Source: Cohnella sp. CFH 77786 (GTDB lineage: Bacteria; Bacillota; Bacilli; Paenibacillales; Paenibacillaceae). Taken from it: a DNA stretch of 64,000 nucleotides. Positions 34,001-42,530 of the stretch are shown here, piece by piece (the stretch's first letter is position 1; every line of letters begins with the position of its first letter). The DNA lies in contig NZ_WJIB01000021.1 of the NCBI RefSeq assembly GCF_019400745.1, positions 35,040 through 99,039 of the forward strand. The letters run 5' to 3'. The position numbers and the translations under genes are program-made. A model generated the notes under the pieces. The model did no database searches. It had not been told where the DNA came from and saw nothing but the letters and a program-made list of their open reading frames with translations.

Positions 34001-37000
34001 ATTGGGATCTACCTTTTTTAGTGCCAACAGGGCATTGGAGCTGGACGCGCCTGCTACGTCCGTGCTATCCAACGTGCTCTCGCTCTTGGCGCTGATAGAT
34101 TTCAGCTTGTCATCGCCCATCAGCTTGACCTCGTTGCCCATCTTGTCGCCGGCTTTTGCTTTCTTGTTGTCCACCTCGGTCTGGTATACGAACTGATAGA
34201 GCCGATTCGGATCGGTCATCCGGAATGTCAGAACGGTCGTGCCGTTCGCGCCGGGCATTGCTTCTGCTTGAACCTCGCTATTCGGATCGCTGAGGTCCAG
34301 TGCGGTACCCTTCCTTACCAAAGTCCCGCTCGCGGTCATCTCGGCGCGGTATACCGCCATGCTCGGCGCGGTCAGCACCAGCTTGCCGTCTACATCATAG
34401 CGCAGGTTCATGTTCGCGCCGATCGTATCCTGCAGGTACACGCCTTGCTCCATGTTGAACGGAGGGGTATAGTTTACCGTCCATTCCAGCACGCCCGCCG
34501 TCGGCTTGCTCACCGATTTGCTCAAGGTCTGGATCGGGACGATGACCTTGCGCTGTTCCGTGACCTTCTTCTCCACGCCGCCCCATGTCATGAACAGGTC
34601 GGCTTTGTTATAGAGCACCTGCTTGGCTGTTCCGTTGGCAATGTACTCCTCCAAATATTTCTCCAGCGCCGCATTGGAAGGTCTTGCCTTTACTAAAATG
34701 ACATAAGGGCTTTCCAGCTTGGAGAAAGTAAAGGTTCCGATATTGCCACTACTGGCGAATTTGACTACATGACTCGGGTCAGTCCGTTCAATTACCTTTA
34801 TTGCATCATTGCGCACACCGTACTCAGTGCCACCGCCATTGTCCGAGTAGCCTTTGTACAGCTCGAAGTTCTTGTCCTCGGAGAACGGAACAAATTCCCA
34901 ACCCTCTGGCAGGGTGTCCACCAGTCTGATGTCGGTGACGACTCGACTGCCGCCGTCCTTCGCCAATTCATCGGTGTTGTAGCCCGGCATGTTCACGCCC
35001 AAGCGGAACGTAACGGTCTTGGTCGTCCGGTCAAAGGCAGAAATCGTCCATGTTTCATTGCTATCGTTTCTAATGTAGCTGCCGACGTTATTCGGGGTAA
35101 CGATCTCAGGCGTACCGTCTGCCTTCAACGGCGTTGACGCGAAAAGCATATCCTTGTTCAGCATACGCACATGAAGATTAATCCAATTATCCGCCGCTTT
35201 TACGGTTTCGCCGTCAAAGAGCAGGGCCCGATTCCAGCGGGTTTTACCTACGTTAATATCTTGCCTGAAGAGAACGTCCGGGTTGGTCTCAAGTGCACGG
35301 AAGCTGAAGGAGGTAGCTTTGTCCGTGTTGTATCCGGTCACTTTGATCAAATCCGCTACCGCTTCGCCGTTCACTTTTAAAGGAATAGCCTTCAAGGTCA
35401 AGCCAGACGCATTGGTCACGCCCTTCAAGCTTCCCGCATGATACTTCTTCCACAGCTGCGCAGTATTTACATTTGCTTTGATTTTCGCAATCGTTTCCGC
35501 GCTTACCTCGCCGGTTTCATCCACAGCGTCGTTCAAGACGTTCAGATCTCCGCCATGAACGAGCACATCGTAAACTACTGCATCCGGCAGTGCATACTGT
35601 GGCGTTAAGTTAACGGTCCATGTAATGCCGCCTAGGTTATAATCCGCCATCGAAATAGAGCCTGCTTTTGTGAACGTATGCGCCCCGATCGTAATGACTG
35701 CTTCGTCGGTTACCGCAGCGGGTCTGGTACCGGTGCTCACATCATTATTCTGGATGGCGTTGCCGCTCGCGTCCTTGACGTCTAGGTCCCAGTTCGCGCG
35801 GGGGACGTTGGTGAAGCTGGAACCGCTAATCACCTTGGACTTTACGACCAGCCGGACAGCTTCATTTACATCCCCGAAGGAATAGATGCTTGTCGTGGCT
35901 GGATCCGGTTGGATCTCCGTTGCAGTGCCCCACTTCTTCCCTGCGGCATCCCACAACTGCCACTCTGCCGATACGAATTCAAGTCCCGTCGGCAGCACAT
36001 CCGTGATCGTAAAGTTTTTCAGACCCGTCTTATGATAATTCGCATTGACGTCGGTCGTCCAGGTGATGATTTGATTCGCGTGGTCATAGGCACCGGACGC
36101 TGTAATCCAATCGGGTGCAAAGGAAATCTCTTGGTTTGCGCTCACTAAAACCGTGTCATCACTCTTTTTTAATTGCACGATGCCATTCATGTCCCGATAG
36201 CTGCGACCAAGATTTCCCGGCGGATTCCGGTGCTCGTAATAGTAAGCTTCTTTCGGAATCCATGTCTTGAACTCGACCTTCGGATCTATACCGGTACCTG
36301 GCGGGAAGATGTAGCTCAGCTTACCGTCGGAGTCGATATTGGGCTCTACCGCTATGTCGTTGACCTTGAAGGAACCAAGCACATAGATGCCTCGGACATT
36401 ACCAAAGCCAGTATTATAAGAGGCGGGATCCGTAAAAAACTTCTCCCCGTCGAGCGGCAGCTTGATTGTGGCATCAAACTTATCGAAAGCAGATACTGTT
36501 GACTGCCAGGTAATCGCACCTTCAACAAATTGTGCGGGTTGAATTCCGCGATAGCTATATTGATCCCACTTGATCATTCCCGGCGAAAGCAATGTAATGC
36601 TGTATGCCGGTGTGACTTCCGGATTTTTCAGTTGATACGCCCCTCCGAAAATGGAGATAGGCTTTGACTCTCCGTATTCTAAGCCCGTCAAATCCGAATT
36701 GGCGGTGGTTTCAAAGCCGAACGTAACCGCTCGTCCAACACCGTTGAAAAAGCTATCGTCGCCATTAAACACGATCTTGATGCTGTTCGGGGTGAAATAG
36801 GCAGTCCCAAGCTGTTTCGCGCCAAATTCAGTTGTTGCCATCAAAGTTTTGGTAGCTGTCGGCAACACCACTTCCTTGAAGTGGGGATCTCTCGTCAGCT
36901 CAATCCAGTCGCCCTTCTGAATGTACTTGCTAGAATCAGCATTCGTCGGATTCGGATCGTCGCCATTCACCGGCACCTTGAGACCCTCCGACTTCAGCGT

Positions 37001-37333
37001 AAATTGCTGTCTGCCTTGGATGGTTTCTCCGGGTGCAATAACAGCAAGAGGAGTTCCCTGCAGCACTGTCAACGGAAAGGTTGAATTCGCCCCCATAAAC
37101 ACATCGGTTTTGTCCGATGCAACTGCCGCCGCCATAGCCATCGGGGCGGCAGCCCCCGGGTTTCCATACACTGCCTCGGATACGGACGGTTCCGTCGCGC
37201 CGGCCTCGCCGACCGTTGCCGTCCCGGAATCGTCTGATGATGCGGCAGCAGCGAATGTCGCGGTCTGTAAGGCAAGCAAAACCGCCAACAAGAAAGAGAT
37301 TACCGTTTTGCCTACGCTGCGTTGTCGTTTCAT
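31034..37333 (-). CDS. Giant LPXTG-type wall-anchored adhesin with Ig-like repeats
   Basis: A 2,099-residue secreted surface protein. Signal peptide at about 1-31; then about 1,050 residues of beta-rich, SdrG/collagen-adhesin-like modules; a CnaB/SpaA-type domain (about 1098-1180, LKKVDPNGNPLKDVEFTLYK). Next come four repeats of about 108 residues (about 1195-1650, each with LTISN...YTVTF...GTIKSGD...LKYTVTQ...DY), which resemble pilin-type isopeptide domains. A carboxypeptidase-regulatory-like beta sandwich follows (about 1655-1720). A GVPDN/GVPGN wall-spanning repeat (about 1978-2048) leads to the sorting signal VPKTG at about 2061, with a hydrophobic stretch and KSKEK tail. The ATG at 37333 has GGAGGG upstream. 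It is cotranscribed with srtB and divergent from a SARP-type response regulator. The ligand is unknown. Confidence 0.9.
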   Translation of the reverse strand: MKRQRSVGKTVISFLLAVLLALQTATFAAAASSDDSGTATVGEAGATEPSVSEAVYGNPGAAAPMAMAAAVASDKTDVFMGANSTFPLTVLQGTPLAVIAPGETIQGRQQFTLKSEGLKVPVNGDDPNPTNADSSKYIQKGDWIELTRDPHFKEVVLPTATKTLMATTEFGAKQLGTAYFTPNSIKIVFNGDDSFFNGVGRAVTFGFETTANSDLTGLEYGESKPISIFGGAYQLKNPEVTPAYSITLLSPGMIKWDQYSYRGIQPAQFVEGAITWQSTVSAFDKFDATIKLPLDGEKFFTDPASYNTGFGNVRGIYVLGSFKVNDIAVEPNIDSDGKLSYIFPPGTGIDPKVEFKTWIPKEAYYYEHRNPPGNLGRSYRDMNGIVQLKKSDDTVLVSANQEISFAPDWITASGAYDHANQIITWTTDVNANYHKTGLKNFTITDVLPTGLEFVSAEWQLWDAAGKKWGTATEIQPDPATTSIYSFGDVNEAVRLVVKSKVISGSSFTNVPRANWDLDVKDASGNAIQNNDVSTGTRPAAVTDEAVITIGAHTFTKAGSISMADYNLGGITWTVNLTPQYALPDAVVYDVLVHGGDLNVLNDAVDETGEVSAETIAKIKANVNTAQLWKKYHAGSLKGVTNASGLTLKAIPLKVNGEAVADLIKVTGYNTDKATSFSFRALETNPDVLFRQDINVGKTRWNRALLFDGETVKAADNWINLHVRMLNKDMLFASTPLKADGTPEIVTPNNVGSYIRNDSNETWTISAFDRTTKTVTFRLGVNMPGYNTDELAKDGGSRVVTDIRLVDTLPEGWEFVPFSEDKNFELYKGYSDNGGGTEYGVRNDAIKVIERTDPSHVVKFASSGNIGTFTFSKLESPYVILVKARPSNAALEKYLEEYIANGTAKQVLYNKADLFMTWGGVEKKVTEQRKVIVPIQTLSKSVSKPTAGVLEWTVNYTPPFNMEQGVYLQDTIGANMNLRYDVDGKLVLTAPSMAVYRAEMTASGTLVRKGTALDLSDPNSEVQAEAMPGANGTTVLTFRMTDPNRLYQFVYQTEVDNKKAKAGDKMGNEVKLMGDDKLKSISAKSESTLDSTDVAGASSSNALLALKKVDPNGNPLKDVEFTLYKKDGGAQVAKGKTGNDGKLNLLFPDPGLYELKETYIDTTTWLPTTRIYQVYVGNTPGKPIWVDGVKVSSDNPLVVPTPAQGKLTISNKVEGNGSDSSKDFEYTVTFTGEGKDGEYTYKKPDNTFGTIKSGDKITLKHGQSVTLPALPVNLIYTVTEGDYTTVDGYTTMPETRKLSGTIVNKGDHKADFVNKRNVSNLTVSNTVTGDGAEPDKPFKYTVTFDGAGKGQAYDYERSDGKTGTIKSGDTFMLKDGETFKIKGLPDNLKYTITQDDYKNDGYATTPALSDDGIMAGADRKADFTNDRSVNKLTISNTVMGNGVKTKDFEYTVTFDGTGKEGSYAYEKLGGGSGTIKSGDTFKLKHGETLDISGLPKGLKYTVTQKDYTTEDYVTNPEERYRTGVMAGKDENAPFTNVRVVEGGLLISNEVKGKDDDKKKPFKYTVTFTGEGGDKSYSYEKSDGSKGVVKSGDTFELTDGQTFVVQGLPADLEYTVTQDDYTKDGYVTEPKSFVRTDHIPEKEVAKALFVNTRPYLEGVLRDNNTGKIIPNAEIIVTNVKTGEKQTIYTNGDGEYSVPAQADADYTITYTKVYPVGGRDVPVEFTQKANVDGSVTDETVPADITAVGIVLFKQQDGEKSLLADFLDHKKMKIYLKSGGNYVLDDNGERKAFPLGEQGTFAAEGLSTGNYKLELRYEVDGKELLVIAGKDLKVSDSGELNISEELVDPYGTVYDATKGIATGQIEGATVTLYYADTERNKKKGITAHDKVILPPIPGFAPNDNDSPEQFSDPTGFYAYMVFPETDYYLVVTKTGYEEYKSPIISVESDIVRHNVPMQPIRSDGGGGTYTPPESTPPGNGNQPDGDNGPGNGVPDNGVPDNGVPDNGVPDNGVPDNGLPGNGVPGNGVPGNSVPGNGVPGNGVPGNGVPGNGNNGTRNGNELDDVPKTGDNSASPIFYMALALMSLITLGFSLRKSKEKQRVQ
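31190..31400 (-). repeat. In-frame 15-bp repeat coding for GVPGN/GVPDN
   Basis: About 14 copies of a 15-base unit (GCCGGGTACGCCGTT on the plus strand) code for a proline/glycine/asparagine-rich stalk just before the sorting signal. Such tracts vary in length between strains by slippage. Confidence 0.92.
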
Positions 37334-37538
37334 TGCATGATTTCCCTCCACTTCCCTATGTATACTTTCTTATATGAATGAGTCTATCAATCCAACCTCA
37401 ACAAAAACTATACAACCTGACCGTCTATACAAACGGAAGCCATTTTCCGATAATTAGGAGATGTGCAATCCAGCGATTCGTAATAGGGTTGCATGCACAA
37501 AGCCAACAACAAGTTAGACTCTCAAGGAGGCAGCTCCT

Positions 37539-38687
37539 GTGAAAGCCATATTGGTTGACGATGAGCCCTTGGCATTGCTTGAGTTACAAAAAGCGATCAA
37601 GAACGAAGTGAGCGGAATGGAGGTGATCGCCGCTTACTCGAATCCGGAGGATGTCGTGGCCGGCGTATTGGCGCATCGCCCCGACGTCGTGTTCCTGGAC
37701 ATCCAGATGCCCGAGATCGACGGACTGAATCTGGGCAAGCAAATCCAGTCGGTCGTACCCGGAATCGAAATCGTATTCGTGACCGGTTACGACCGGTACG
37801 CGGTGCGCGCTTTCGAGCTCAATGCACTGGACTATATTATGAAGCCCATAGATCGGGATCGTTTCCGCCAAACCGTGCTGCGACTCAAGGAGAAATTAAG
37901 CCTGAAGGGCGCCGCGAATGTCCGAGAGACGAACTCCCCATTCATTCGTTGTTTTCATCAGGTTCAGTTTCAATTGCCCGGCATGGATGCGCAGACCGTC
38001 AAATGGCGGACGAGCAAAGCGCAAGAGTTGTTCGCCTACTTGCTCCATCATCGGGACCGGACGATCAGCCGCGGCGTTTTGCTGGAGCTCCTGTGGCCGG
38101 ACCTCGAGGAGTCTAAAGCCGCGCAGCAGCTCTATACGACGATTTATTACATCCGCCAAACGTTGAAGAAATACGGCATGGACATGATTTCCATTCAAAG
38201 CGGGGATTGGGAAGCGGGATACCGACTGGAACTGGGGAAGGTGCGGGTGGAAGCCGAGAAATGGGAAAACGACTTGAAGCAACTGGGCCCCCTGGATCCG
38301 AACACCGCGGATGCTTACGAGCATGTACTGAATGCTTACAATGGCCATTATCTTGAGGCTTATGGCTATATATGGGCGGAACACGAGCGGGAACGGTTTC
38401 GGTTGCTCTGGTTGCACCAAATGAGAAACTTGGGCGAGTTTTACGAACGGCACGGACTACCGAGAAAAGCGATCGAGGTTCATCTCCGTATCCAACGAAT
38501 GCTTCCGGACGAGGAGGAAAGCTATTTCTCGCTGATGAAGCTGTATGATGCAGCCGGCGAAAGCATAGGCGTTGAGGAGCAGTATCTGCTGCTGACAACG
38601 AGACTGGAACGGGATTTGGAGACGCCGGTCAACACCGACATCGACAATTGGTATAGAAGCTGGAAATTGGTTGGCCAAGCCACATAA
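37539..38687 (+). CDS. Response regulator with REC, winged-helix and BTAD (SARP-like) domains
   Basis: A 382-residue regulator. Receiver domain about 1-120: acidic DDE at the start, phosphorylatable Asp in DVVFLDIQMPEIDG (about 53), Lys in YIMKPIDRDRF. A winged-helix DNA-binding domain lies at about 145-225 (SKAQELFAYLLHHRDRTISR, then LWPDLEESKAAQQLYTTIYY). A bacterial transcriptional activation domain of TPR-like helices runs from about 230 to 370. A GTG start follows AAGGAGG. No histidine kinase gene is adjacent, so it is an orphan in this window. It is divergent from the adhesin-sortase operon (205 bp between) and is its likely activator. Confidence 0.9.
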   Translation: MKAILVDDEPLALLELQKAIKNEVSGMEVIAAYSNPEDVVAGVLAHRPDVVFLDIQMPEIDGLNLGKQIQSVVPGIEIVFVTGYDRYAVRAFELNALDYIMKPIDRDRFRQTVLRLKEKLSLKGAANVRETNSPFIRCFHQVQFQLPGMDAQTVKWRTSKAQELFAYLLHHRDRTISRGVLLELLWPDLEESKAAQQLYTTIYYIRQTLKKYGMDMISIQSGDWEAGYRLELGKVRVEAEKWENDLKQLGPLDPNTADAYEHVLNAYNGHYLEAYGYIWAEHERERFRLLWLHQMRNLGEFYERHGLPRKAIEVHLRIQRMLPDEEESYFSLMKLYDAAGESIGVEEQYLLLTTRLERDLETPVNTDIDNWYRSWKLVGQAT

Positions 38688-38702
38688 CGACTGGGACAGC
38701 GC

Positions 38703-38750
38703 CGAAACGACAGAAGAACCGGAGGAGACTCCGGTTCTTCTGTCGTTTCG
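38703..38750. terminator. Bidirectional terminator, 20-bp perfect stem
   Basis: CGAAACGACAGAAGAACCGG and its exact complement enclose an 8-base loop between the convergent response regulator and trxB genes. T-rich flanks are weak on both sides, but the stem is very strong. Confidence 0.8.
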
Positions 38751-38758
38751 TGCGTCTA

Positions 38759-39709
38759 TTAAGATACCGCTCCCGACCAGTCGTGGACGGCCGAGCCTTC
38801 CAGGAACTTCTCCGCGTCGAGCGCCGCCATGCAGCCGCTCCCGGCCGCCGTGATCGCTTGGCGGTATTTGTTGTCTTGCACGTCTCCGCAAGCGAAGATC
38901 CCTGGCACGTTCGTCTCGGAGGAGCCCGGCTTCACCTTGATGTAGCCGATTTCGTCCGTGTCGATCTGGCCGTTCAGGAACTTCGTGTTCGGCGTATGGC
39001 CGATCGCCACGAACAGGCCTTGCGTTTCGATGACCTCTTCCTTGCCGGTCTCGTTATTCAGGACTTTGAGTCCCGTGACGCCCATTCCGGTCGCGATAAC
39101 TTCCAGCGGCGTGCGGTTAAGCGCCCAAGTGATTTTCGGATTCTCGCGGGCGCGGTCCTGCATGATTTTGGAAGCGCGCAGCTCCTCGCGGCGGTGTACC
39201 AATACGACTTCGGACGCGAACCTTGTCAGGAAGTTCGCTTCTTCCATCGCGGAGTCGCCGCCGCCGACGACGATGATTTTCTTGCCGCGGAAGAAAAATC
39301 CGTCACAGGTCGCGCAGGTGCTGACGCCGCGTCCGACATTGTCGCGTTCGCCGGGGATGCCCAGGTACTTGGCCGATGCGCCGGTCGAGATGATGAGCGT
39401 CTCCGCCTGCAGCGTTTCCCCGCCTTCGAGGGTCAGGGTGAAAGGACGTTTGGACGTATCCACGGAATTGATCCAACCCGTCCTGAATTCCGCTCCGAAA
39501 CGCTCTGCCTGCTTGCGCATGTTGGCCATCAGTTCCGGCCCCATGATGCCTTCCGGGAAACCCGGGAAATTCTCGACTTCGGTCGTGGTCGTCAATTGTC
39601 CGCCCGGCTCCGGGCCTTCGATGACCAGAGGATTCAGGTTGGCGCGCGCCAGATAGATGGCCGCCGTGAGTCCGGCAGGGCCGGTTCCGATAACGATCGA
39701 TTTGTACAT
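38759..39709 (-). CDS. trxB: Thioredoxin-disulfide reductase
   Basis: A 316-residue FAD/NADPH enzyme that keeps thioredoxin reduced. The FAD site GTGPAGLTAAIYLARA is at the start, the redox pair Cys132/Cys135 in STCATCDGFFF, the NADPH loop GGGDSAMEEANFL, and the C-terminal FAD motif GIFACGDVQDNKYRQ. The ATG lies 36 bases after the TPR gene stop; both are probably transcribed from the promoter at 41640-41667. The order trxB-yvcD near rapZ-yvcK-whiA is conserved in B. subtilis, but here the adhesin locus and glcK lie between them. Confidence 0.97.
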   Translation of the reverse strand: MYKSIVIGTGPAGLTAAIYLARANLNPLVIEGPEPGGQLTTTTEVENFPGFPEGIMGPELMANMRKQAERFGAEFRTGWINSVDTSKRPFTLTLEGGETLQAETLIISTGASAKYLGIPGERDNVGRGVSTCATCDGFFFRGKKIIVVGGGDSAMEEANFLTRFASEVVLVHRREELRASKIMQDRARENPKITWALNRTPLEVIATGMGVTGLKVLNNETGKEEVIETQGLFVAIGHTPNTKFLNGQIDTDEIGYIKVKPGSSETNVPGIFACGDVQDNKYRQAITAAGSGCMAALDAEKFLEGSAVHDWSGAVS

Positions 39710-39745
39710 GGTTTCTTCCTCCGTCTCTCTATATGTGACGTTCGT

Positions 39746-41497
39746 TTATTTCTTCTCCTTGAAAGCGGGAGTCGTCAAATCGAGCTTCTCGCGGATTCCG
39801 CAGGCCTCGTCAATCCGGTTGGCATACCGGCTGATGCTCGCCTGCGAAGCCCCGTAGCGGCTCACCAGATCGGAATAGGTGACCGTTCTCCGGTGCATCT
39901 TGGCGGTCCAATATTCGAGAGCCGCCGCCCAGCCTGCCGCCTTGTGCAGCTTCGGCACTTCCGGGTACACCCGGGACAGGTAATCGACCCACAGCGTCAT
40001 CATATCGTGCTGCTGGACGACGTCGTACCGGCCCGACATGTTCTCCAGCGCCTTCTCCAGCACCGCCTGCCACGCGCTGTCCCATACGGGCAGCTTCGCC
40101 GACTTGCGGCGGGCTTCCAGCGTGATCGTGCGGCCGCTGAACGTCACGGTTAGCGCGTCCTGGACGCCGATCGAACGGAGCACCAGCACCGCCACCCGCT
40201 TGAGCTCGTCCTCCTCCTCGGGATCGACCAGGAACGCCTTCAGCGCCTCGATCACCTCTTCGTCCGCCACAAGGCCGAGCGCTTGGATGACCTGGACCTT
40301 CGTACGGCGGTCGCCATGCCGGAGCGCCCAGAAGAACGAGGAGCGGATCAGAGGATCGCGCTTCAACGCTTCGGATACGAGCCCGGGGCTGGCTTCCCAA
40401 CGCTTGAACTGTTCTTCGAAAGGCAGGTGGTAATGGTAATGGACCGGCGGCCTTTCCTCGCCCGTCCGGATTTTGTCCAGCTTCCGCAAGTAGAACGTCG
40501 GAACCTCCGACTCCGGATCGAGTCTCCCGGCCTGCCGCCAATAGCGGTCGGCTTCGTCGTACAAGCCGAGATTAACCGCCGCCACGGCCGCAAAATGGTG
40601 CAGGCTGGGCTCGCCCGACAGCTCGCCGGTCTTCAGCAGGCGGCGGAAATGGCGGTAAGCCTCGCGGTGCTCTCCGACGATTCCGAGCGTCGTGGCCAGC
40701 TTGAACACGTGCTCGGGATGGAAAGGCACGGTTTTGCGAAGCTTCTCCATCAGCGACCGGAGCTGCGCTTCGCGGTTCGCGTGCTGGTAGAAGATGGCCA
40801 GGTTGCACAGCGCGTGCAGGTTGCCGGGCTCCGCGTCCAGCACCTCGGTGATCGTCTGGACCGATTTGTCGAACAATCCCATGTAATAGTATGCCAAGCC
40901 CAGATTGTTGCGGGCCGCGAGGAAATCGGGCTGGCGCTGAATAATTTCTTCCAGGATCTTGACCGCCTCGGCGAACCGTCCGGCCTCGAGGAGCTCGCGC
41001 GCCTTGTCGTGGGCGAATACGTTCTCCTTGGATTTGATCGTCGAAATCTTGGTCGGCCGGTTCAGCTCGTAGCCGAGCAGGTCCAGCAGTTCGTCCGCCT
41101 CGTCGAGGAACTGGCCCTCCGGGTCGTTCTCGAGGTAGCGCACGAGCGCTTCTTCCGCCGCCTCGTACAGCTCCATGTTGGCGTAATTGTTCGCCAGGTA
41201 GTAATAGCATTCGGTCATGGCCGGATCGATGCGGTCCAGAACCGAGCGCAGAATGACGTTCGATTCCTCGTACCGGCCCATTTCCGACAAAATCCCCGCC
41301 ATGTTGCAGTGGTTGACCGGGTTCTCCGGTTCGTATTCGACAGCCCGGCGGAAATACTTCAGTGCCTTGTCGTAATGGAAGCGGTCCAGCGATTGCACGG
41401 CGCGTTCGAAGAAAAAAGTCGCATCCAGACGCATCGGGATGACTTTGGGACGCCGGTTCTTGTTCTTGGCAACGCGTTTCCGCTGACTCATCGGCAA
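39746..41497 (-). CDS. Tetratricopeptide-repeat protein (YvcD-like)
   Basis: A 583-residue soluble protein. From about 30 to 330 it consists of TPR helix pairs (for example ALKYFRRAVEYEPENPVNHC, AVKILEEIIQRQPDFLAARN, SVQTITEVLDAEPGNLHALC). A HEAT-like stretch with ALGLVADEEVIEALKAFL follows at about 390-440, and the C-terminal region ends with a helix-turn-helix-like YSDLVSRYGASQASISRYAN. The gene occupies the yvcD position upstream of trxB. TPR repeats bind other proteins; the partner is not known. The C-terminal HTH-like end might bind nucleic acid, which is only an inference. Confidence 0.8.
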   Translation of the reverse strand: MPMSQRKRVAKNKNRRPKVIPMRLDATFFFERAVQSLDRFHYDKALKYFRRAVEYEPENPVNHCNMAGILSEMGRYEESNVILRSVLDRIDPAMTECYYYLANNYANMELYEAAEEALVRYLENDPEGQFLDEADELLDLLGYELNRPTKISTIKSKENVFAHDKARELLEAGRFAEAVKILEEIIQRQPDFLAARNNLGLAYYYMGLFDKSVQTITEVLDAEPGNLHALCNLAIFYQHANREAQLRSLMEKLRKTVPFHPEHVFKLATTLGIVGEHREAYRHFRRLLKTGELSGEPSLHHFAAVAAVNLGLYDEADRYWRQAGRLDPESEVPTFYLRKLDKIRTGEERPPVHYHYHLPFEEQFKRWEASPGLVSEALKRDPLIRSSFFWALRHGDRRTKVQVIQALGLVADEEVIEALKAFLVDPEEEDELKRVAVLVLRSIGVQDALTVTFSGRTITLEARRKSAKLPVWDSAWQAVLEKALENMSGRYDVVQQHDMMTLWVDYLSRVYPEVPKLHKAAGWAAALEYWTAKMHRRTVTYSDLVSRYGASQASISRYANRIDEACGIREKLDLTTPAFKEKK

Positions 41498-41639
41498 GGC
41501 ACCTCCCCGGTTGTTCTCGCGTTATCGTTCACTCTATGCCTCCATGCAGTTCCCCTCTTCGTTATCCAAGATTATATCACAGCGTTTGCCATCCATAAAA
41601 TAAAAACGCGCGCCCGGGGAGGACGACCAATTTATAATC

Positions 41640-41667
41640 ATTATAATCTAAGCTTGATTTTAAACAA
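41640..41667 (-). promoter_or_regulatory. Promoter of the TPR-trxB transcript
   Basis: TTGTTT (41662-41667), 16 bases, TATAAT (41640-41645) on the minus strand, about 140 bases before the start codon. Confidence 0.6.
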
Positions 41668-41700
41668 GGGGGTTGGCTGATTTTATAAGAATGAAACGAA

Positions 41701-41735
41701 CAGCCTTAGTCCGATGGATGATCGAACTAAGGCTG
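41701..41735 (-). terminator. Terminator behind the AHSA1 gene
   Basis: CAGCCTTAGT and ACTAAGGCTG pair, with an inner CGAT/ATCG; on the minus strand it is followed by TTCGTTTCATT. Confidence 0.8.
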
Positions 41736-41772
41736 CCGATATCGCTTGTTTCATTGCCTAACACGAAGACGT

Positions 41773-42198
41773 TCATTGACCGTCCAAGGCTTCGCCGAGC
41801 CGATCCAACAACGCCTTTGTCCCGTGCTCACGCTGTTCGGGCGTATCGTGACCGTCCAGAAATACGCCCTGTTCCGTATAGATCAACCGCGTTCCGACTT
41901 CCGCGTGCTTGAATTCCACCGTGGATACGGAAACGGATATCCGCGTGTCATCCATGTCTAACGTATACGAATAGACAATGCGCTGGTCCGGAACGATTTC
42001 CTGGTAGCGGGCGTCGAAGGTGTACACCGGGCCCCCGGGCGGACCCCCGCGGTTGAACTCGCGTCCTCCGACTCGGAAGTCGAACTCTTCGGCATTCGGG
42101 AACCAGGCGGCTTTGGCGGCCTGGCCCGCCCGGGCTGGCGAGTGTTTATAAATTCGTTCGATGACGAAAGTGGAATGTTTTGCGGATGGTTCATTCAT
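41773..42198 (-). CDS. SRPBCC/AHSA1-domain protein
   Basis: A 141-residue START-fold protein. FVIERIYKHSPARA at the start, AWFPNAEEFDFRVGGREFNR and YQEIVPDQRIVYSYTLDMDD are the typical Aha1-domain blocks. Compared with the usual pattern, the helix between SPAR and WF is a few residues shorter. The ATG at 42198 has AAGGAGG upstream and overlaps the stop of an ArsR remnant (ATGA). Intact versions of this pair (ArsR repressor plus AHSA1) are very common in Bacillota; here the regulator part has been lost. Confidence 0.8.
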   Translation of the reverse strand: MNEPSAKHSTFVIERIYKHSPARAGQAAKAAWFPNAEEFDFRVGGREFNRGGPPGGPVYTFDARYQEIVPDQRIVYSYTLDMDDTRISVSVSTVEFKHAEVGTRLIYTEQGVFLDGHDTPEQREHGTKALLDRLGEALDGQ

Positions 42199-42382
42199 CG
42201 TTGCTTCCTCCTTGTCCGGGTTCTCCCGGATGTTTGTCGAGATACGCGCCAAGCCGGTCGAGATGGAAGTCCCAGCTCGACTTTCGCTCGGCGAAATATT
42301 TCTCGTGATTCATTCGCATCACCCGCATGGATAACATGGTTTCAGCCGCTTGTTCCGGGTTTGTCTTCAGGTTCTTTGTCAT
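42191..42382 (-). pseudogene. C-terminal remnant of an ArsR-type regulator
   Basis: The 63-residue frame ends with EKYFAERKSSWDFHLDRLGA followed by YLDKHPGE, which matches the C-terminal helix of ArsR repressors that precede AHSA1 genes (typically EE.K..WD.HLDRL..YL). No winged-helix domain is present and the first 30 residues are not recognisable. I infer that a deletion removed the DNA-binding part. It might still serve as a translated leader coupled to the AHSA1 gene. Confidence 0.55.
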
Positions 42383-42479
42383 GCAATCTCATGAACTGCG
42401 CACCACCTGTCATCTATGCACTTCCATCACCTCGTGGTTTGCTGGATATTTTCACTCCTTAGTCGACGCACTGCCAACG

Positions 42480-42519
42480 CAAAAAGCTGCGTTTAGGCAC
42501 CAGGTTCCTAAACGCAGCT
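42480..42519 (-). terminator. Terminator of the protease gene
   Basis: AGCTGCGTTTAGG (42485-42497) pairs exactly with CCTAAACGCAGCT (42507-42519), with a T run after it on the minus strand. Confidence 0.9.
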
Positions 42520-42530
42520 ATTATTTATTG

